64,000 bases of DNA, from positions 248,001 to 312,000 of the forward strand of contig NZ_CP042430.1 of assembly GCF_007970665.1 (NCBI RefSeq), in the 5' to 3' direction. The position numbers were made by a program, and so were the translations under genes. The DNA is from Baekduia soli. GTDB taxonomy: Bacteria > Actinomycetota > Thermoleophilia > Solirubrobacterales > Solirubrobacteraceae. The notes beneath the pieces were generated by a model. The model did not search any database. It was not told where the DNA came from and worked only from the letters and a program-made list of their open reading frames with translations. Positions 33,101 through 41,469 of the stretch are shown in pieces (positions within the stretch are counted from its first letter, which is position 1; each line of letters opens with the position of its first letter).

Positions 33101-35646
33101 TCGGCCTGCTGCAGGCGGCGGTCCAGCAGCGCCCGCACGGCGGGGAGCTGCGGTGTGGTGCGCTTGTGTGCGAGGAAGATCCGGTAGACCGCCTCCTCGA
33201 GCTCCGGCGTCCGCTCGGTCCCGTGCACGCCGTAGCGGGCCAGCGCCCGCGCCAGCCGGGCCCGGAAGGTCTCGGGCAGGCGCTCGCGCTCGGCGTCGAG
33301 CGAGCGCAGGTAGGTGCGGAAGTGCTCGCGCGGGCTGCGCGTGGCGTCGCCGTCGCCATCGCCGAGCTCGTCGGCCTCGGCTGCCGGCCAGTTGCGCGAG
33401 AGCTCGGCCAGCTCGGCGAAGATCTCGAGCGTCTCCAGCTCGGCGTGCAGGAGGTCGGGGTCGTCGGCGGGCAGCGCGTCGCGCGTGCGCTCGAAGGCGG
33501 CCACCAGCCGTCGGGCCTCGACCAGGGTCACGTCGTAGCCCATGATCAGGCTGCGCGCGGCCGCGAGGTGCTCGTGGACCACACCACGCACGTCCGGGCC
33601 TGCCGGGTCGCCGGCGGGCCCACCCGCCTGCGCGACTCCGAAGGTCACGCGCGTCGTCGCCGCGGCGGTCGCCGTCTCGCTGTCGTCGTGGGGCTCGATC
33701 CGCACCAACGGCGCGCCGGCCTCGACGTGGGCGTTGCCGGCCACGAGCACGTCGCGGACCAGGCCGGTGTGGGTGGCCTGGATCGTCATCTCCATCTTCA
33801 TCGCCTCGAGCACCGCGACGGGCGTCCCGGCGTCGACGTGGTCGCCTGGTGCGACGCTGATCGCGACGACCAGCGCCGGCGCCGGAGCGCGGACGATGCC
33901 CCCGTCGTCGCGCGAGACGCGATGGGCCACGCCCTCGACCTCGACCAGGTGCTCGGGCCCGTCGATCGCCGAGTCGACGCGGTAGACGTGACCGTCGATC
34001 GTGAGCCGACGGTGGAACGGGCGCAGCGACTCGGACTCGACCTGCACGGCGGCGCCGTCGACCTCGAGGCGATAGCGCTGCGGGCCCACCTGGGCCACCG
34101 TGATCCGGTAGCCCTGGCGACGATGGCGCAGCTCGATGCTGCGACCGATCTCGTGGCGGGCCTGGGGACGGCCCCGGCCGGCGGCGGCGAAGAACACCCC
34201 GCGCTCCAGCGCCTCCTCGGCGTCGTGGATGTCGATGGCGGCCGACAGCAGCGCGATGTCGGCGTGGCGGTCCAGCAGGTGCCCCTCGGCCGCCACGAGC
34301 CGGTCCAGCCAGCCGGTGTCGGCGGTCGAGCCGACGACCTCGGGCCGGTCGAGGATGTCGAGCAGGAACGCCCGGTTCGTCGTCCCGCCACGGACGATGA
34401 CGGTGGTCTCGAGCAGCGCGCGATGCAGCCGCGCACGGGCCTCCTCGCGATTTCGGCCCCAGCCGATCACCTTGGCGATCATGGAGTCGAACTCCGGCGC
34501 GATGACGTCCCCCTCCGCGACACCGGCGTCGACCCGCACCCCCGGGCCGCTGGGCAGTCGCAGCAGCGCGATGGTGCCCGGCGCCGGGGCAAAGCCCCGC
34601 TCGGGGTCCTCGGCGTTGAGCCGCGCCTCGATCGCGTGGCCCGAGACCGCGGGCGGCTCACCCTCCAGGCGCCCACCGGCGGCGACGTGAAGCTGGAGCT
34701 TGACGAGGTCCAGGCCCGTGACGAGCTCGGTGACGGGGTGCTCGACCTGGAGGCGGGTGTTGACCTCCAGGAACGCGAACAGGCGCTCCTCGGGCTGGTA
34801 GAGGAACTCGACCGTGCCGGCGTTGCGGTACCCGGCCGCGGCCGCGAGCCGGGCGGCGGCCGCGCGCAGCTCCTGCTCCTGCTCGCCGCTGAGCACCGGC
34901 GAGCAGGACTCCTCCAGCACCTTCTGGTTGCGGCGCTGGACCGTGCAGTCCCGGACGCCCGCCGCCCAGACCGCGCCGTGGTGGTCGGCGATGACCTGCA
35001 CCTCGATATGGCGTGCGCCGGTGACCAGGCGCTCCATGAAGATCGTGGCGTCGCCGAACGAGCGCAGCGCCTCGGCCCGCGCGCGTTCGAAGGCGTCGGC
35101 CAGCTCGGCCTCCGCGGCGGCCACGCGGATCCCCCGCCCGCCACCGCCCGCGGTCGCCTTCAGCATCAGCGGATAGCCGATCGTCCGCGCGTGCACGAGC
35201 GCCTCGTCGAGGGTGTCGACCGGACCGCGACTCCAGGCGGCGACCGGAACGCCGACCTCCTCCGCGAAGCGCTTGGCGCCGATCTTGTCGCCGAGGCGGC
35301 GCATGACGTCGCCGGGCGGCCCGATGAACACCACCCCGATGCGCTCGCACAGATCGGCGAACACGGGGTCCTCGGCGACGAAGCCCCAGCCCACCCAGGC
35401 GGCATCGGCGCCACCGGCGCGCAGGGCGCGCTCGAGCACGGCATGGTCGAGATACGGGGCCGGGCCGCCGATCAGGACCGCCTCGTCGGCCTCGCGCACG
35501 AACAGGGCATGGCGCTCGGCCTCGGTGTGCAGCGCGATCGTGCACAGGCCGCCCCCACGCTCGTGCGCGACCTCCCGCACGGCGCGGATCAGGCGCACGG
35601 CGGCTTCACCCCGGTTGACGATGGCGATGCGGCTGAAGTCAGGCAT
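30121..35646 (-). CDS. Giant single-chain acyl-CoA carboxylase (BC-BCCP-central-CT)
   Basis: 1841 residues. Biotin carboxylase at about 1-455 (VNRGEAAVRLIRAVRE, ATP-grasp loop KATAGGGGRGIRV, EVQVIADHHG, EVNTRLQVEHPVTE). A biotinyl domain follows with EAMKMEM near residue 616. A long central region spans about 700-1230, and two carboxyltransferase halves follow (about 1260-1800; ISMESGTENMDWV, GGYDRIMGPNGQAQYW, SRALARGGFPPADGP, YGAEIGRAVVNFDGP). The layout is that of eukaryotic-type or long-chain acyl-CoA carboxylases. It would make a malonyl-CoA-type extender from acyl-CoA, biotin and bicarbonate. Start codon shares one base with the stop of the KAS III gene, so both work together. Intact despite lying in a decayed island. 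Confidence 0.92.
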   Translation of the reverse strand: MPDFSRIAIVNRGEAAVRLIRAVREVAHERGGGLCTIALHTEAERHALFVREADEAVLIGGPAPYLDHAVLERALRAGGADAAWVGWGFVAEDPVFADLCERIGVVFIGPPGDVMRRLGDKIGAKRFAEEVGVPVAAWSRGPVDTLDEALVHARTIGYPLMLKATAGGGGRGIRVAAAEAELADAFERARAEALRSFGDATIFMERLVTGARHIEVQVIADHHGAVWAAGVRDCTVQRRNQKVLEESCSPVLSGEQEQELRAAAARLAAAAGYRNAGTVEFLYQPEERLFAFLEVNTRLQVEHPVTELVTGLDLVKLQLHVAAGGRLEGEPPAVSGHAIEARLNAEDPERGFAPAPGTIALLRLPSGPGVRVDAGVAEGDVIAPEFDSMIAKVIGWGRNREEARARLHRALLETTVIVRGGTTNRAFLLDILDRPEVVGSTADTGWLDRLVAAEGHLLDRHADIALLSAAIDIHDAEEALERGVFFAAAGRGRPQARHEIGRSIELRHRRQGYRITVAQVGPQRYRLEVDGAAVQVESESLRPFHRRLTIDGHVYRVDSAIDGPEHLVEVEGVAHRVSRDDGGIVRAPAPALVVAISVAPGDHVDAGTPVAVLEAMKMEMTIQATHTGLVRDVLVAGNAHVEAGAPLVRIEPHDDSETATAAATTRVTFGVAQAGGPAGDPAGPDVRGVVHEHLAAARSLIMGYDVTLVEARRLVAAFERTRDALPADDPDLLHAELETLEIFAELAELSRNWPAAEADELGDGDGDATRSPREHFRTYLRSLDAERERLPETFRARLARALARYGVHGTERTPELEEAVYRIFLAHKRTTPQLPAVRALLDRRLQQADALPEGLRDEFRATLDRLIVAAQVRHPAIGELARSVRFRLFDQPLIQQGHQHVLSEARRRLAHLDAHPDAPDRAAHVEALVQSPHPLISLLSGRNGVGHAPDPLLEILARRYYRVHPLDDVRPCTEQGRPFVTGRYAYEGRDVHLITTMAQASELAGAAEGAARLAAASGAGDCVVDFYVAWGDPPRDLDAMGGELAGAIALARMPETVRRVAVSVSARGGAEVHHFTFHPSSDGVSEERVLRGLHPMIARRLQLWRLSNFDVRRVPTVDEIHVLQCVARDNPRDERLVALAEIRNITPVRDAAGRLTALPEPERVLGACLDGIRRVQAQRPQNRRLAANRVFLYIWPAIDVPLDELLEVTRSLAPRTAGLGLEAVSIEAVIPSGVDGELRRMALTFSYQPGTGVTLSVSEPPTEPMLSVDAYTQKVLQAQRRGTVYPYEAVPLLTRAGGTFTEHDLDADGRLVPVRRAPGGNTAGIVVGLVRTITDRHPEGMVRVAVLGDSTKALGAIAEPEAKRILGAIDLAAELQVPVEWLAVSAGAKISMESGTENMDWVSRVLRRLITFTQAGGEVNLIVAGINVGAQPYWNAEATMLQHTRGILIMTPEGAMVLTGKQALDFSGGVSAEDNFGIGGYDRIMGPNGQAQYWAPDLAAAVDVLFAHYDHAYVPSGERFPRSAPTTDPRERDICDSPHRTVDGGFRTVGEIFSPETNPDRKKPFDIRTVMRAVADQDHSPLERWATMAAAQTAVVLDAHLGGHPVTMIGIESRALARGGFPPADGPDQWTAGTLFPRSSKKVARAINAASGNRPVVVLANLSGFDGSPESLRELQLEYGAEIGRAVVNFDGPIVFCVISRYHGGAFVVFSGTLNDEMTVLAVEGSYASVIGGAPAAAAVFAAEIGRRTDADPRVVDAQTRLDRSEPEEGARLRAELAEIRSAVRSEKLGEVADEFDGVHSIQRAQQVGSIDEIVPAARLRPRIIEAVEAGMLRAQRRCEA

Positions 35647-37589
35647 CAGCCGGCGAACGCCGCCCGGACGTCCTCGACCGACGGCGCCGCGTTCTCCTGT
35701 TCCACGGTCACGGGCTCGACACGCTGCAGGCTCTCAGGCGCCACGATGGCGGGGTCGAAGCGCATGACCGTGTACCCGCCGACGGCCCCGGCGCCGAAGG
35801 CCGGGGTGAACACGCGCATCGGACGGTCGACGACCCCGTCGCGCACCGCGTCGAACAGGGCCAGCGGGATGCTGGCGGCTGACACGTTGCCCATCTGCTC
35901 GATGTTGAAATACAGACGCTCCTGAGCGAGCCCGGCCGCCGCGGCGATCTCGATCACCATGGTCTTGTTGGCCTGGTGCGGGACGACGAGGTCGATGGCA
36001 TCCAGCAGCGCGCCGCCGTCGGGGCCGGGCAAGGACCCGAGCTCGGCCATCATCTGGTGCAGGTAGCGCTCGACAAGTGACCGGACCTCGGGCCCGTAGA
36101 TCGTGATGTTGTTGTCGAACTCGGGGTTGGGCCAGATGATCGAGTTGACCTCGCTGACCGGTCCGCTGGCATAGACCTGGGCGACCTCGACGTCGGAGGC
36201 GACCCCCTCGGCGGCGGGGCTCATGACCATCGCCGCGGCACCGTCGGCCAGGATCATCCGGGAGGTGCGCACGCTGCCGATCTTGTCGGAGAACTTCTCG
36301 GCGAAGATGACGAGCACCGGGCGCCGGACCTCCTGCAGGATCCGCACCGCCTCGAGGATCCCGTAGGGGAAGCCGGCGCAGGCTGAGACGAGGTCGTAGC
36401 TGCCGTGGGTCTGCGCGATGCCCAGCTGTCCCGAGATCCAGGCCGCGACCGACGGGATGAGCCGCCGGCTCGTGCACGAGCAGAACAGCACGGCGCCGAT
36501 CTCCTCCGGGCGCCGGCCGGCCCCCTGCAGCGCATCGTGTGCCGCCTGCAGACCGATGTGCTCGAGCTCGCGCTCGGTGTAGCGGCGCGACTCGATGCCC
36601 GTCTTGCTCTGGATCTCGGAGGCCGACATCGGCGACCAGCTGTAGGCCGCGTTGCGGATGACGTCCTCGTTGGTGCAGACGCACTCGCCCTTGACCACGG
36701 CCAGCGACTCGAGCTGCGGCATGACCCGGAAGTGGTCGGCGACGACGACCGGCGAGAGCGGGGCGCTGGGCCGCACGACCGAGGCCGGGGGTGCCGGCCG
36801 GGTGCGGGCGGGCACGTCGGCCCGGGCCCGTCGGATGAACTCCATGACCTCGTGGTTGCGCGGCACGAGCACGACCACGAAGTCGTCGTCGTCGAGTTCG
36901 GCCACGGTGGCCAGCCGGGCCGCCGACCGGTCCCACGGGTACTGGTTGTCGAGGATCAGCGCGAGCCGATGCAGTGCCTCGAGCTCGGGCACTGCCTCGG
37001 CGCAGTCCAGGATCTCCTCGTAGCTGTGGACCGGGCGGTCGGGATCGTGGCCGGGCAGGCACAGGGTCAGGTTGGTGGCGTCGCGGGCGATCTCGGCCAC
37101 CGTCGGCTTGATCGCATAGATGTCGGTCGCGTGGTGGCGCTTGTGGCGGAAGATGTCGAACAGGACGTCAAAGGTCCGCTGCTCGGCCGCGGCGTCCCAG
37201 GTCGGATCCAGCTCCTCCCAGACCCGGCCCACGGCGGCGACCTTGCGCTCGCCGTCCTCCCACGGCGTCAGCAGCGTGAGAAACACGTCGTCGCGACGGC
37301 GCGGGACGTCGCGCCAGCGCGTCGGGCGCTTCTCGTACATCGTCATCGCGTAGCGATTTCCCCAGGTGAGGTTCAGCGCCAGGTCGCGCAGCAGCTCGTA
37401 GCGGGAGGCGTAGCCGCCGGACTCGACGCGCTGGAGGATCTCGGAGCCGGTCGGCGCCTTGGCCTCGAAGTCGCGGCGGATGACGGCGGCGAGATGGTCG
37501 AGCGTCTCGATCACCGAGAAATCGAGGTCGGCGATGAAGTTCGACGGGAACACGAGACGGCCGTGACCGTTGAACACGAAAGGCCTCAT
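35646..37589 (-). CDS. KAS III (FabH-like) ketosynthase with a 290-residue N-terminal extension
   Basis: 647 residues. The C-terminal 350 residues are a FabH-type condensing enzyme with catalytic Cys in DLVSACAGFPYG (about 403), His in LVVPHQANKTM (about 535) and Asn in MGNVSAASIPLALF (about 566). The N-terminal about 290 residues (start MRPFVFNGHGRLVFPSNFIA) match nothing I know; they could load or bind the acyl substrate. Overlap with the carboxylase suggests the pair condenses an acyl group with a carboxylated acyl-CoA to a beta-keto product, for an unusual lipid or polyketide. Operon promoter expected upstream of 37589. Confidence 0.88.
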   Translation of the reverse strand: MRPFVFNGHGRLVFPSNFIADLDFSVIETLDHLAAVIRRDFEAKAPTGSEILQRVESGGYASRYELLRDLALNLTWGNRYAMTMYEKRPTRWRDVPRRRDDVFLTLLTPWEDGERKVAAVGRVWEELDPTWDAAAEQRTFDVLFDIFRHKRHHATDIYAIKPTVAEIARDATNLTLCLPGHDPDRPVHSYEEILDCAEAVPELEALHRLALILDNQYPWDRSAARLATVAELDDDDFVVVLVPRNHEVMEFIRRARADVPARTRPAPPASVVRPSAPLSPVVVADHFRVMPQLESLAVVKGECVCTNEDVIRNAAYSWSPMSASEIQSKTGIESRRYTERELEHIGLQAAHDALQGAGRRPEEIGAVLFCSCTSRRLIPSVAAWISGQLGIAQTHGSYDLVSACAGFPYGILEAVRILQEVRRPVLVIFAEKFSDKIGSVRTSRMILADGAAAMVMSPAAEGVASDVEVAQVYASGPVSEVNSIIWPNPEFDNNITIYGPEVRSLVERYLHQMMAELGSLPGPDGGALLDAIDLVVPHQANKTMVIEIAAAAGLAQERLYFNIEQMGNVSAASIPLALFDAVRDGVVDRPMRVFTPAFGAGAVGGYTVMRFDPAIVAPESLQRVEPVTVEQENAAPSVEDVRAAFAG

Positions 37590-38255
37590 GCGAGCTCGCT
37601 CTCCGTTGGTGCACCGGCGGATATGTGCCTCGCACGCGCCGGCCGGTCACGGCGGTGACGGAGCTACGGCCTCACTGTCTTCGGCCTGTGACGTCACGAC
37701 GTTGTGGTGGCGGCCGGGCGCAGTGCCTGCTCAACGGAGCTTACTCGTGAGCTTGGTCCGGATCGAGAGAGATGCAGCGCTGGCCCGCACACCTAGTCCT
37801 GAGCCTCGTGCTGGCAGATGCCGGCGCGCTGGCCAGCTCCATCGGGCCGTCGTGCCGGCGACGCCCGTCGCAGTAGTGGGCACAATCGGTTATCACCCTT
37901 GCCTCCGATCCAGTCGCTTGGCCCATTCTCCGTCTCGGTCGAGCGGCAGGCGCACGAGTGCTCGGACGACAGGGAGGACCTGGGCGTAGCGAGTTGACCC
38001 TCGGGCGCCCTACGCCATCGTCCGCGCCGACGAGTTCCCCGGCGCACCAGCGTGGAGGCAACGTCGCGAGGGGAACGGACGTGAACATGCGATGGTGTTT
38101 CTGTTGTTGGTGTATTGCGTCAAGGGGATGTTCAAGGGCTAGCAGCGCGCGAGCTGACCGGCCGCCGAGACGGACACGCTGATTCGGGAGGCGCTGTGAC
38201 CGCCACGCGGAACCTCGGCGTCACGGCGGGCAACGGGTGGGCCGGACTGTGGGGC
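37590..38255. other. Region without a recognised gene
   Basis: Upstream of the KAS III operon and downstream of the lipase. Frames here are short and GC-shadow like. It probably holds the operon promoter, but no clear -35/-10 pair can be named. Confidence 0.4.
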
Positions 38256-39044
38256 TCAGATCGGTGCGAGCGCTCGGCTCACGGCCTGCGCTTGTCTGAC
38301 GGCCTGCGAGAGCCTGGGCCCGCGCCGGCGTGGGGCGAAGCTGCCGAGCGCGCGCCCGATCTCGGGATAGACCGCGGCATTGTGGGCCATGCCGAGATGG
38401 CTCGAGCGGACCTCGACGCACCTGGCCGACGGGTGTCGACAGTGCTGCCACGGAGCGATCTGATCGCTGCGGGAGTAGATCGAGACATACCCCACCCTCG
38501 CCGGGAAGCTGCCGGTCAGCCCACGCGCGAATCGGGTTCCGCAGGTGCCGCTCAGGCACCGCCACGACAGCACATTGGGCAGGTGTCCGCGATGGAGCAT
38601 CGCCGCCAGCGCGATGGCGCCCGAGCGCGGCACGAGAGGCCGCGAGATGACGGTCGGAGAGCCCAGCGTGGCGATCCCCGACACGAGATCGGGGCGGGCT
38701 GCGGCGACGGCCTTGGCCAGCACCCCGCCGCGACTGTGGCCGATGATCGCCACCCGCTCACCGGCGTCAAAGGCGATCGATTCCAACCGCGTCTCCAGAC
38801 GGCCACAGATCTTCTCCGAGCAGCCGACGTTGATGCCCACCCGCGCCCGATGCGTCCGATACCCCCGTAGTCCCACCCAGCTGGCCAGCAGCTCCAGCGA
38901 CGCATCCGGGACGCCCAGCCCCGGCACGAGCAGCACCGGCCGGCCGTATCCCGACGCGATCCCTCGACCGAGCCACACCGGACTGATCGCCAGCCCCGCC
39001 AGCTCGCCGGTCACCGAGCGCGCGCCGCCGAGCGCTGACCGCAC
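38256..39044 (-). CDS. Alpha/beta-hydrolase, lipase/esterase
   Basis: 262 residues from GTG. Nucleophile elbow GHSRGG, oxyanion region VLLVPGLGVPD, acidic residue in YSRSDQIAPW and catalytic His in SSHLGMAHN form a complete triad. Two cysteine pairs (CSEKIC, CLSGTC) may form disulphides. No signal peptide in the chosen start, though coding-like sequence continues upstream about 20 codons without a good start codon. Similar actinobacterial proteins are annotated as triacylglycerol lipase or PGAP1-like esterase. Confidence 0.85.
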   Translation of the reverse strand: MRSALGGARSVTGELAGLAISPVWLGRGIASGYGRPVLLVPGLGVPDASLELLASWVGLRGYRTHRARVGINVGCSEKICGRLETRLESIAFDAGERVAIIGHSRGGVLAKAVAAARPDLVSGIATLGSPTVISRPLVPRSGAIALAAMLHRGHLPNVLSWRCLSGTCGTRFARGLTGSFPARVGYVSIYSRSDQIAPWQHCRHPSARCVEVRSSHLGMAHNAAVYPEIGRALGSFAPRRRGPRLSQAVRQAQAVSRALAPI

Positions 39045-39394
39045 GATCAGCGCGCCCGGATCCGCGGCGCCGCGGAGCTCGATCTCGTGGGCATGACGAC
39101 CAATCTAGCCGCCGACGAGGTCGCTCCGAACACACCTCGCCCGAGGAGCGCATCGCCGAGGCGCAGCGGCTCTCCGGCGGTGCCGGGGCGGTCTAGTCGG
39201 CGGCAGATGCGTCCGGCAAACCAGTGATCAAGACGACTGATCACCGGCACCGCTTCCGGACCGAGCTCCCAGCTGCATCGCGGAAACTTGTCGATTTCAT
39301 CGCCGGTCTGGCCGCCGAACATCTCGGCGAGATCACCCGCGTCGGCAGCCACGAAATGCACCGCGAGGACGTTGGCCGTCACACGCCACGTTGG

Positions 39395-39414
39395 CGGGAC
39401 TCGCCATCACCCAG
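39395..39414 (+). repeat. Third tRNA-Phe attachment-site remnant
   Basis: CGGGACTCGCCATCACCCAG is identical to the end of tRNA-Phe plus following bases at 55885-55904, and differs at one base from 23600-23619. The rest of the tRNA is absent. It may be the right end of one element in a stacked array. Confidence 0.6.
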
Positions 39415-39439
39415 GAACCCTCGCACTAAGCGGGGGTTT
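39415..39439 (+). terminator. Intrinsic-terminator-like hairpin after the third attachment remnant
   Basis: AACCCTCGC pairs with GCGGGGGTT around loop ACTAA, with TTTC following. A terminator right behind a tRNA 3' end is what the native chromosome downstream of tRNA-Phe would carry, so this may be the original right flank moved away by later integrations. Confidence 0.55.
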
Positions 39440-39450
39440 CGTCGTCCCGA

Positions 39451-39546
39451 ACGAGATGAGCGACGGTGCTCTTAGCACCGGCGCCGTCCGAAACCGGCAG
39501 TGTCCAAGCGGCCGTGAGACTGATCCGCGGTTGTTCACGGGCAGAC
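39451..39546 (+). ncRNA. Partial copy (E3) of an unrecognised repeated RNA-like element
   Basis: Shares blocks with 52141-52240: ACGAGAT-AGCGA-GGTGCT, a GTGTCC, then CTGATCCGCGGTTGTT and GGG-AGAC. Contains a perfect 7-bp hairpin, CGGTGCT-CTT-AGCACCG (39464-39480), at the place where the other copy has a different but also pairing stem. The upstream hairpins of the full copies are missing. Function unknown. Confidence 0.4.
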
Positions 39547-39673
39547 ACTTCGCCTACCCGAGCGCCCTTGGCAAGTTGGAGCACCATGGGGCCTTGCCGT
39601 CGACGTGCGCCCGTTGGCAAGCAAGGCCAGCGCTGATCTTCTATGTCGGGTAGGTTCGGCGGCAACCAACCAA

Positions 39674-39687
39674 GTGGCATATGCCAC
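39674..39687. promoter_or_regulatory. 14-bp palindrome GTGGCATATGCCAC
   Basis: Perfect palindrome ending 14 bp before the ABM-like gene start, directly upstream of its ribosome site. A likely operator for this gene. Confidence 0.45.
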
Positions 39688-39701
39688 GAGAAAGGACCGC
39701 C

Positions 39702-39992
39702 ATGTACGCAGTCGTTCGAAGCTACTCCGGGCAGGGCGCGTCGGAGGTGTTCGATCTCATCGAGCAGAAGGCGAAGGACGTCGAGAGCCTTCTTAGCGGG
39801 GTTCCGGGCTTTGTCAGCTACACGGCCGTGCGTCGCGATGACGGCGGCGTGACCGTGACGGTCTGTAAGGACAAGGCCGGAACCGACGAGTCCACCCGAC
39901 GCGCGGCGGAGTTCGTGAAGGAGAACGCCAGCGCCCCGGGCAACCCGCCCGCGATCACCGAGGGTGACGCGGTGGTTCAGTTCAGCTCCTAG
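39702..39992 (+). CDS. ABM-like dimeric alpha/beta-barrel protein
   Basis: 96 residues from the ATG of MYAVVRSYSGQG, with GAAAGGA six bases upstream. Strand-helix-strand pattern (YAVVRSYSG, PGFVSYTAVRRDDGGVTVTVC, AAEFVKEN, GDAVVQFSS) fits the antibiotic-biosynthesis-monooxygenase or stress-response A/B barrel fold. Catalytic role unknown; many such proteins only bind ligands. A palindrome sits at its promoter. Confidence 0.75.
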   Translation: MYAVVRSYSGQGASEVFDLIEQKAKDVESLLSGVPGFVSYTAVRRDDGGVTVTVCKDKAGTDESTRRAAEFVKENASAPGNPPAITEGDAVVQFSS

Positions 39993-40078
39993 CGCCGCAT
40001 GCGGCCGCTGCGCTCCCGCCTGTTGCTGCGGAGGCAGGAGCGCGGCCCGGCGGTAGCGTTGCGCATGAGCGACGGTCC

Positions 40079-40306
40079 TCAAGTCCTCAGCCCGACGAGC
40101 CGCCTGCGCGGCTTCTGCGACCGTCTCCTAGTCGTAGATGCCCTCCCGCCCGGCTGGCAGGTAGCTGAGCACCGCGGCGGGCTCACATGGGCGAACTCGG
40201 TCAGCAGCAGGAACCCGGTCAGGATCGCGAACGCTCCACCGAGCGAGCCGTCCACGAGGCTCGCGACGACCGCCAACGCGGTGCCGATGGCGGCGGTCCA
40301 CGCCAT
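40079..40306 (-). CDS. Small membrane protein, unknown
   Basis: 75 residues; the first 40 are hydrophobic (MAWTAAIGTALAVVASLVDG, AFAILTGFLLLTEF), followed by a basic tail with two Cys. The Arg-rich last 20 residues may be read-through beyond the ancestral stop. Six bases downstream of another tiny membrane ORF. Confidence 0.42.
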   Translation of the reverse strand: MAWTAAIGTALAVVASLVDGSLGGAFAILTGFLLLTEFAHVSPPRCSATCQPGGRASTTRRRSQKPRRRLVGLRT

Positions 40307-40312
40307 GACCCG

Positions 40313-40432
40313 TCACCACGTGCTGGTCCTGGACAGCGCCTGCGGCAGGCGATAGCCGCGCGAGGCGGCGAAGATCAGGGCGAGCAGACCCACCGTGCCC
40401 AACACCATGATCGCCGCATCCAGCCCGTCCAC
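40313..40432 (-). CDS. Possible 39-residue single-helix membrane protein
   Basis: GTG-started frame (VDGLDAAIMVLGTVGLLALI and onward, ending LSRTSTW) with one membrane helix and a basic end. It sits 6 bp before the next small membrane gene, so the two may form a small operon. Too short for a family call. Confidence 0.35.
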   Translation of the reverse strand: MDGLDAAIMVLGTVGLLALIFAASRGYRLPQALSRTSTW

Positions 40433-40930
40433 AGCCCGGGTCTACGCACTGCGCGTACACGGGCGCCCGGACGACCGGCGTGCCGACGGTTCAGCCCAAT
40501 GGCCGGCCCGCAAGCTCTCCGATCCGATCGAGCATCAGGCGGTCTCCGGTCGGTCTCCGGTTCCGTCCGCCTGATTGGGCTTCACCTGAGTCGCCCTGAG
40601 CCAGATCGACGGCGACGCGTCGTCCTCCGCGTCGCGCCAGCTTCAGATCACGACATGGTGATGTGACAATGCCGCCTGGGGCCGAGAGAAGCCATGGAGA
40701 GGTCCATGCTGGCCGTTCATCGGTGGCGCTTGCGTGTAACGGCCACGACGATCCGGCGACCGTCCTGAGAGACTCGCCTTGCGCCTGAGGGCGGTCGCGC
40801 GGGAAGGGCGCTCCGGATGCTCGTTGGACTCGCAAGCGCATCGTCGAGGCGCAGCGTGACTCGTTGAGGGGTACGTGATGGCCCAGCAGCGATCGACGGT
40901 GTCGAGAGAGAAGCGCTCGGACCTCGAGAG
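40433..40930. other. Region without a recognised gene
   Basis: No convincing coding frame, repeat or hairpin. Confidence 0.35.
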
Positions 40931-41221
40931 GTGGTGCGGCTACTGCGGGACCTTGAGCGGGTGGACGCGACGAGGCAGAGCGAGGGCGGCTGGGCCGTCC
41001 AGCATGAGGTCCAGGACCAGCCGGTTTTCACGCATTCAACGCAGGCCGAAGCTGAGCAGGCGGCGAGGTCCCGCGCCACCAGAATGGCGATCTGGAAGTC
41101 GTCCATCCACCGGCCGACGGACGGATCCGCGACTGCGACACGATGGATCCGCGCACGAGAGCGACGCGCCAGACACCGTCCGCTGAAGAGGGTGCTGCCG
41201 GCCGCCCGGGCCAGGATATGA
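40931..41221 (+). CDS. Possible DUF2188-like small protein, perhaps degenerate
   Basis: GTG start. Residues 20-65 (GGWAVQHEV, FTHSTQAEAEQAARSRA, SSIHRPTDGS) recall DUF2188, which has a W.V strand, a T..EA helix and a vHxxDG turn. The end is Arg-rich and runs into the RNA-like element at 41194, so the true stop may have been lost. Low certainty. Confidence 0.33.
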   Translation: MVRLLRDLERVDATRQSEGGWAVQHEVQDQPVFTHSTQAEAEQAARSRATRMAIWKSSIHRPTDGSATATRWIRARERRARHRPLKRVLPAARARI

Positions 41222-41325
41222 GGGCTTCGGGCAGCCGGCAGCGGCATCCATGCGAGGCCGAGAGGGGGAACCCTGCGGGCCTCAGACGAGGTGGTAGAAC
41301 GGCGTCGTCTCAGAACCGTCCCGTT
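41194..41325 (+). ncRNA. Repeated structured RNA-like element, copy E1
   Basis: Hairpin P1 pairs 41194-41208 with 41228-41242 (15 bp, one C.A mismatch) and closes the conserved loop around CCAGGATATGAGGGCT. Then GCATCCATGC, then hairpin P2 pairing GAGGCC (41254) with GGCCTC (41278) around GGGGGAACC, then ACGAG. Copy E2 keeps the loops but changes the stems: P2 there is GAGACC/GGTCTC, a compensatory G-C to A-T change. I do not recognise it as a known riboswitch class. A 79-residue gene starts 145 bp downstream. Confidence 0.55.
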
Positions 41326-41469
41326 GTCGTCTGCGCCCGACGTATCCGGGGGAACCGGGCTCTGATTCTCGGAGTGTCTGGATCCGGACAGATTGTCGGG
41401 GTGGTGCGAAGCATCCGTCTGTGCTCGCGGCCCGACGACTTGGCTGGGACCGTCGTTAGGGTTTGCGCG

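Noticed and set aside
32284-35925. 1213-codon plus-strand open frame opposite the carboxylase
   Set aside because: Antisense shadow; the minus strand carries an unbroken biotin carboxylase and biotinyl domain.
39047-39382. 111-codon minus-strand frame before the lipase
   Set aside because: Runs up to the attachment remnant, without domain, and its end looks like shadow of the lipase leader; not supported as a gene.
41288-41325. T-box-like sequence (GGTGGTAGAACGG with a later CCGTCCC)
   Set aside because: Resembles a T-box antiterminator only in this short piece; the sister copy E2 lacks it and no aminoacyl-tRNA synthetase or amino-acid gene follows.
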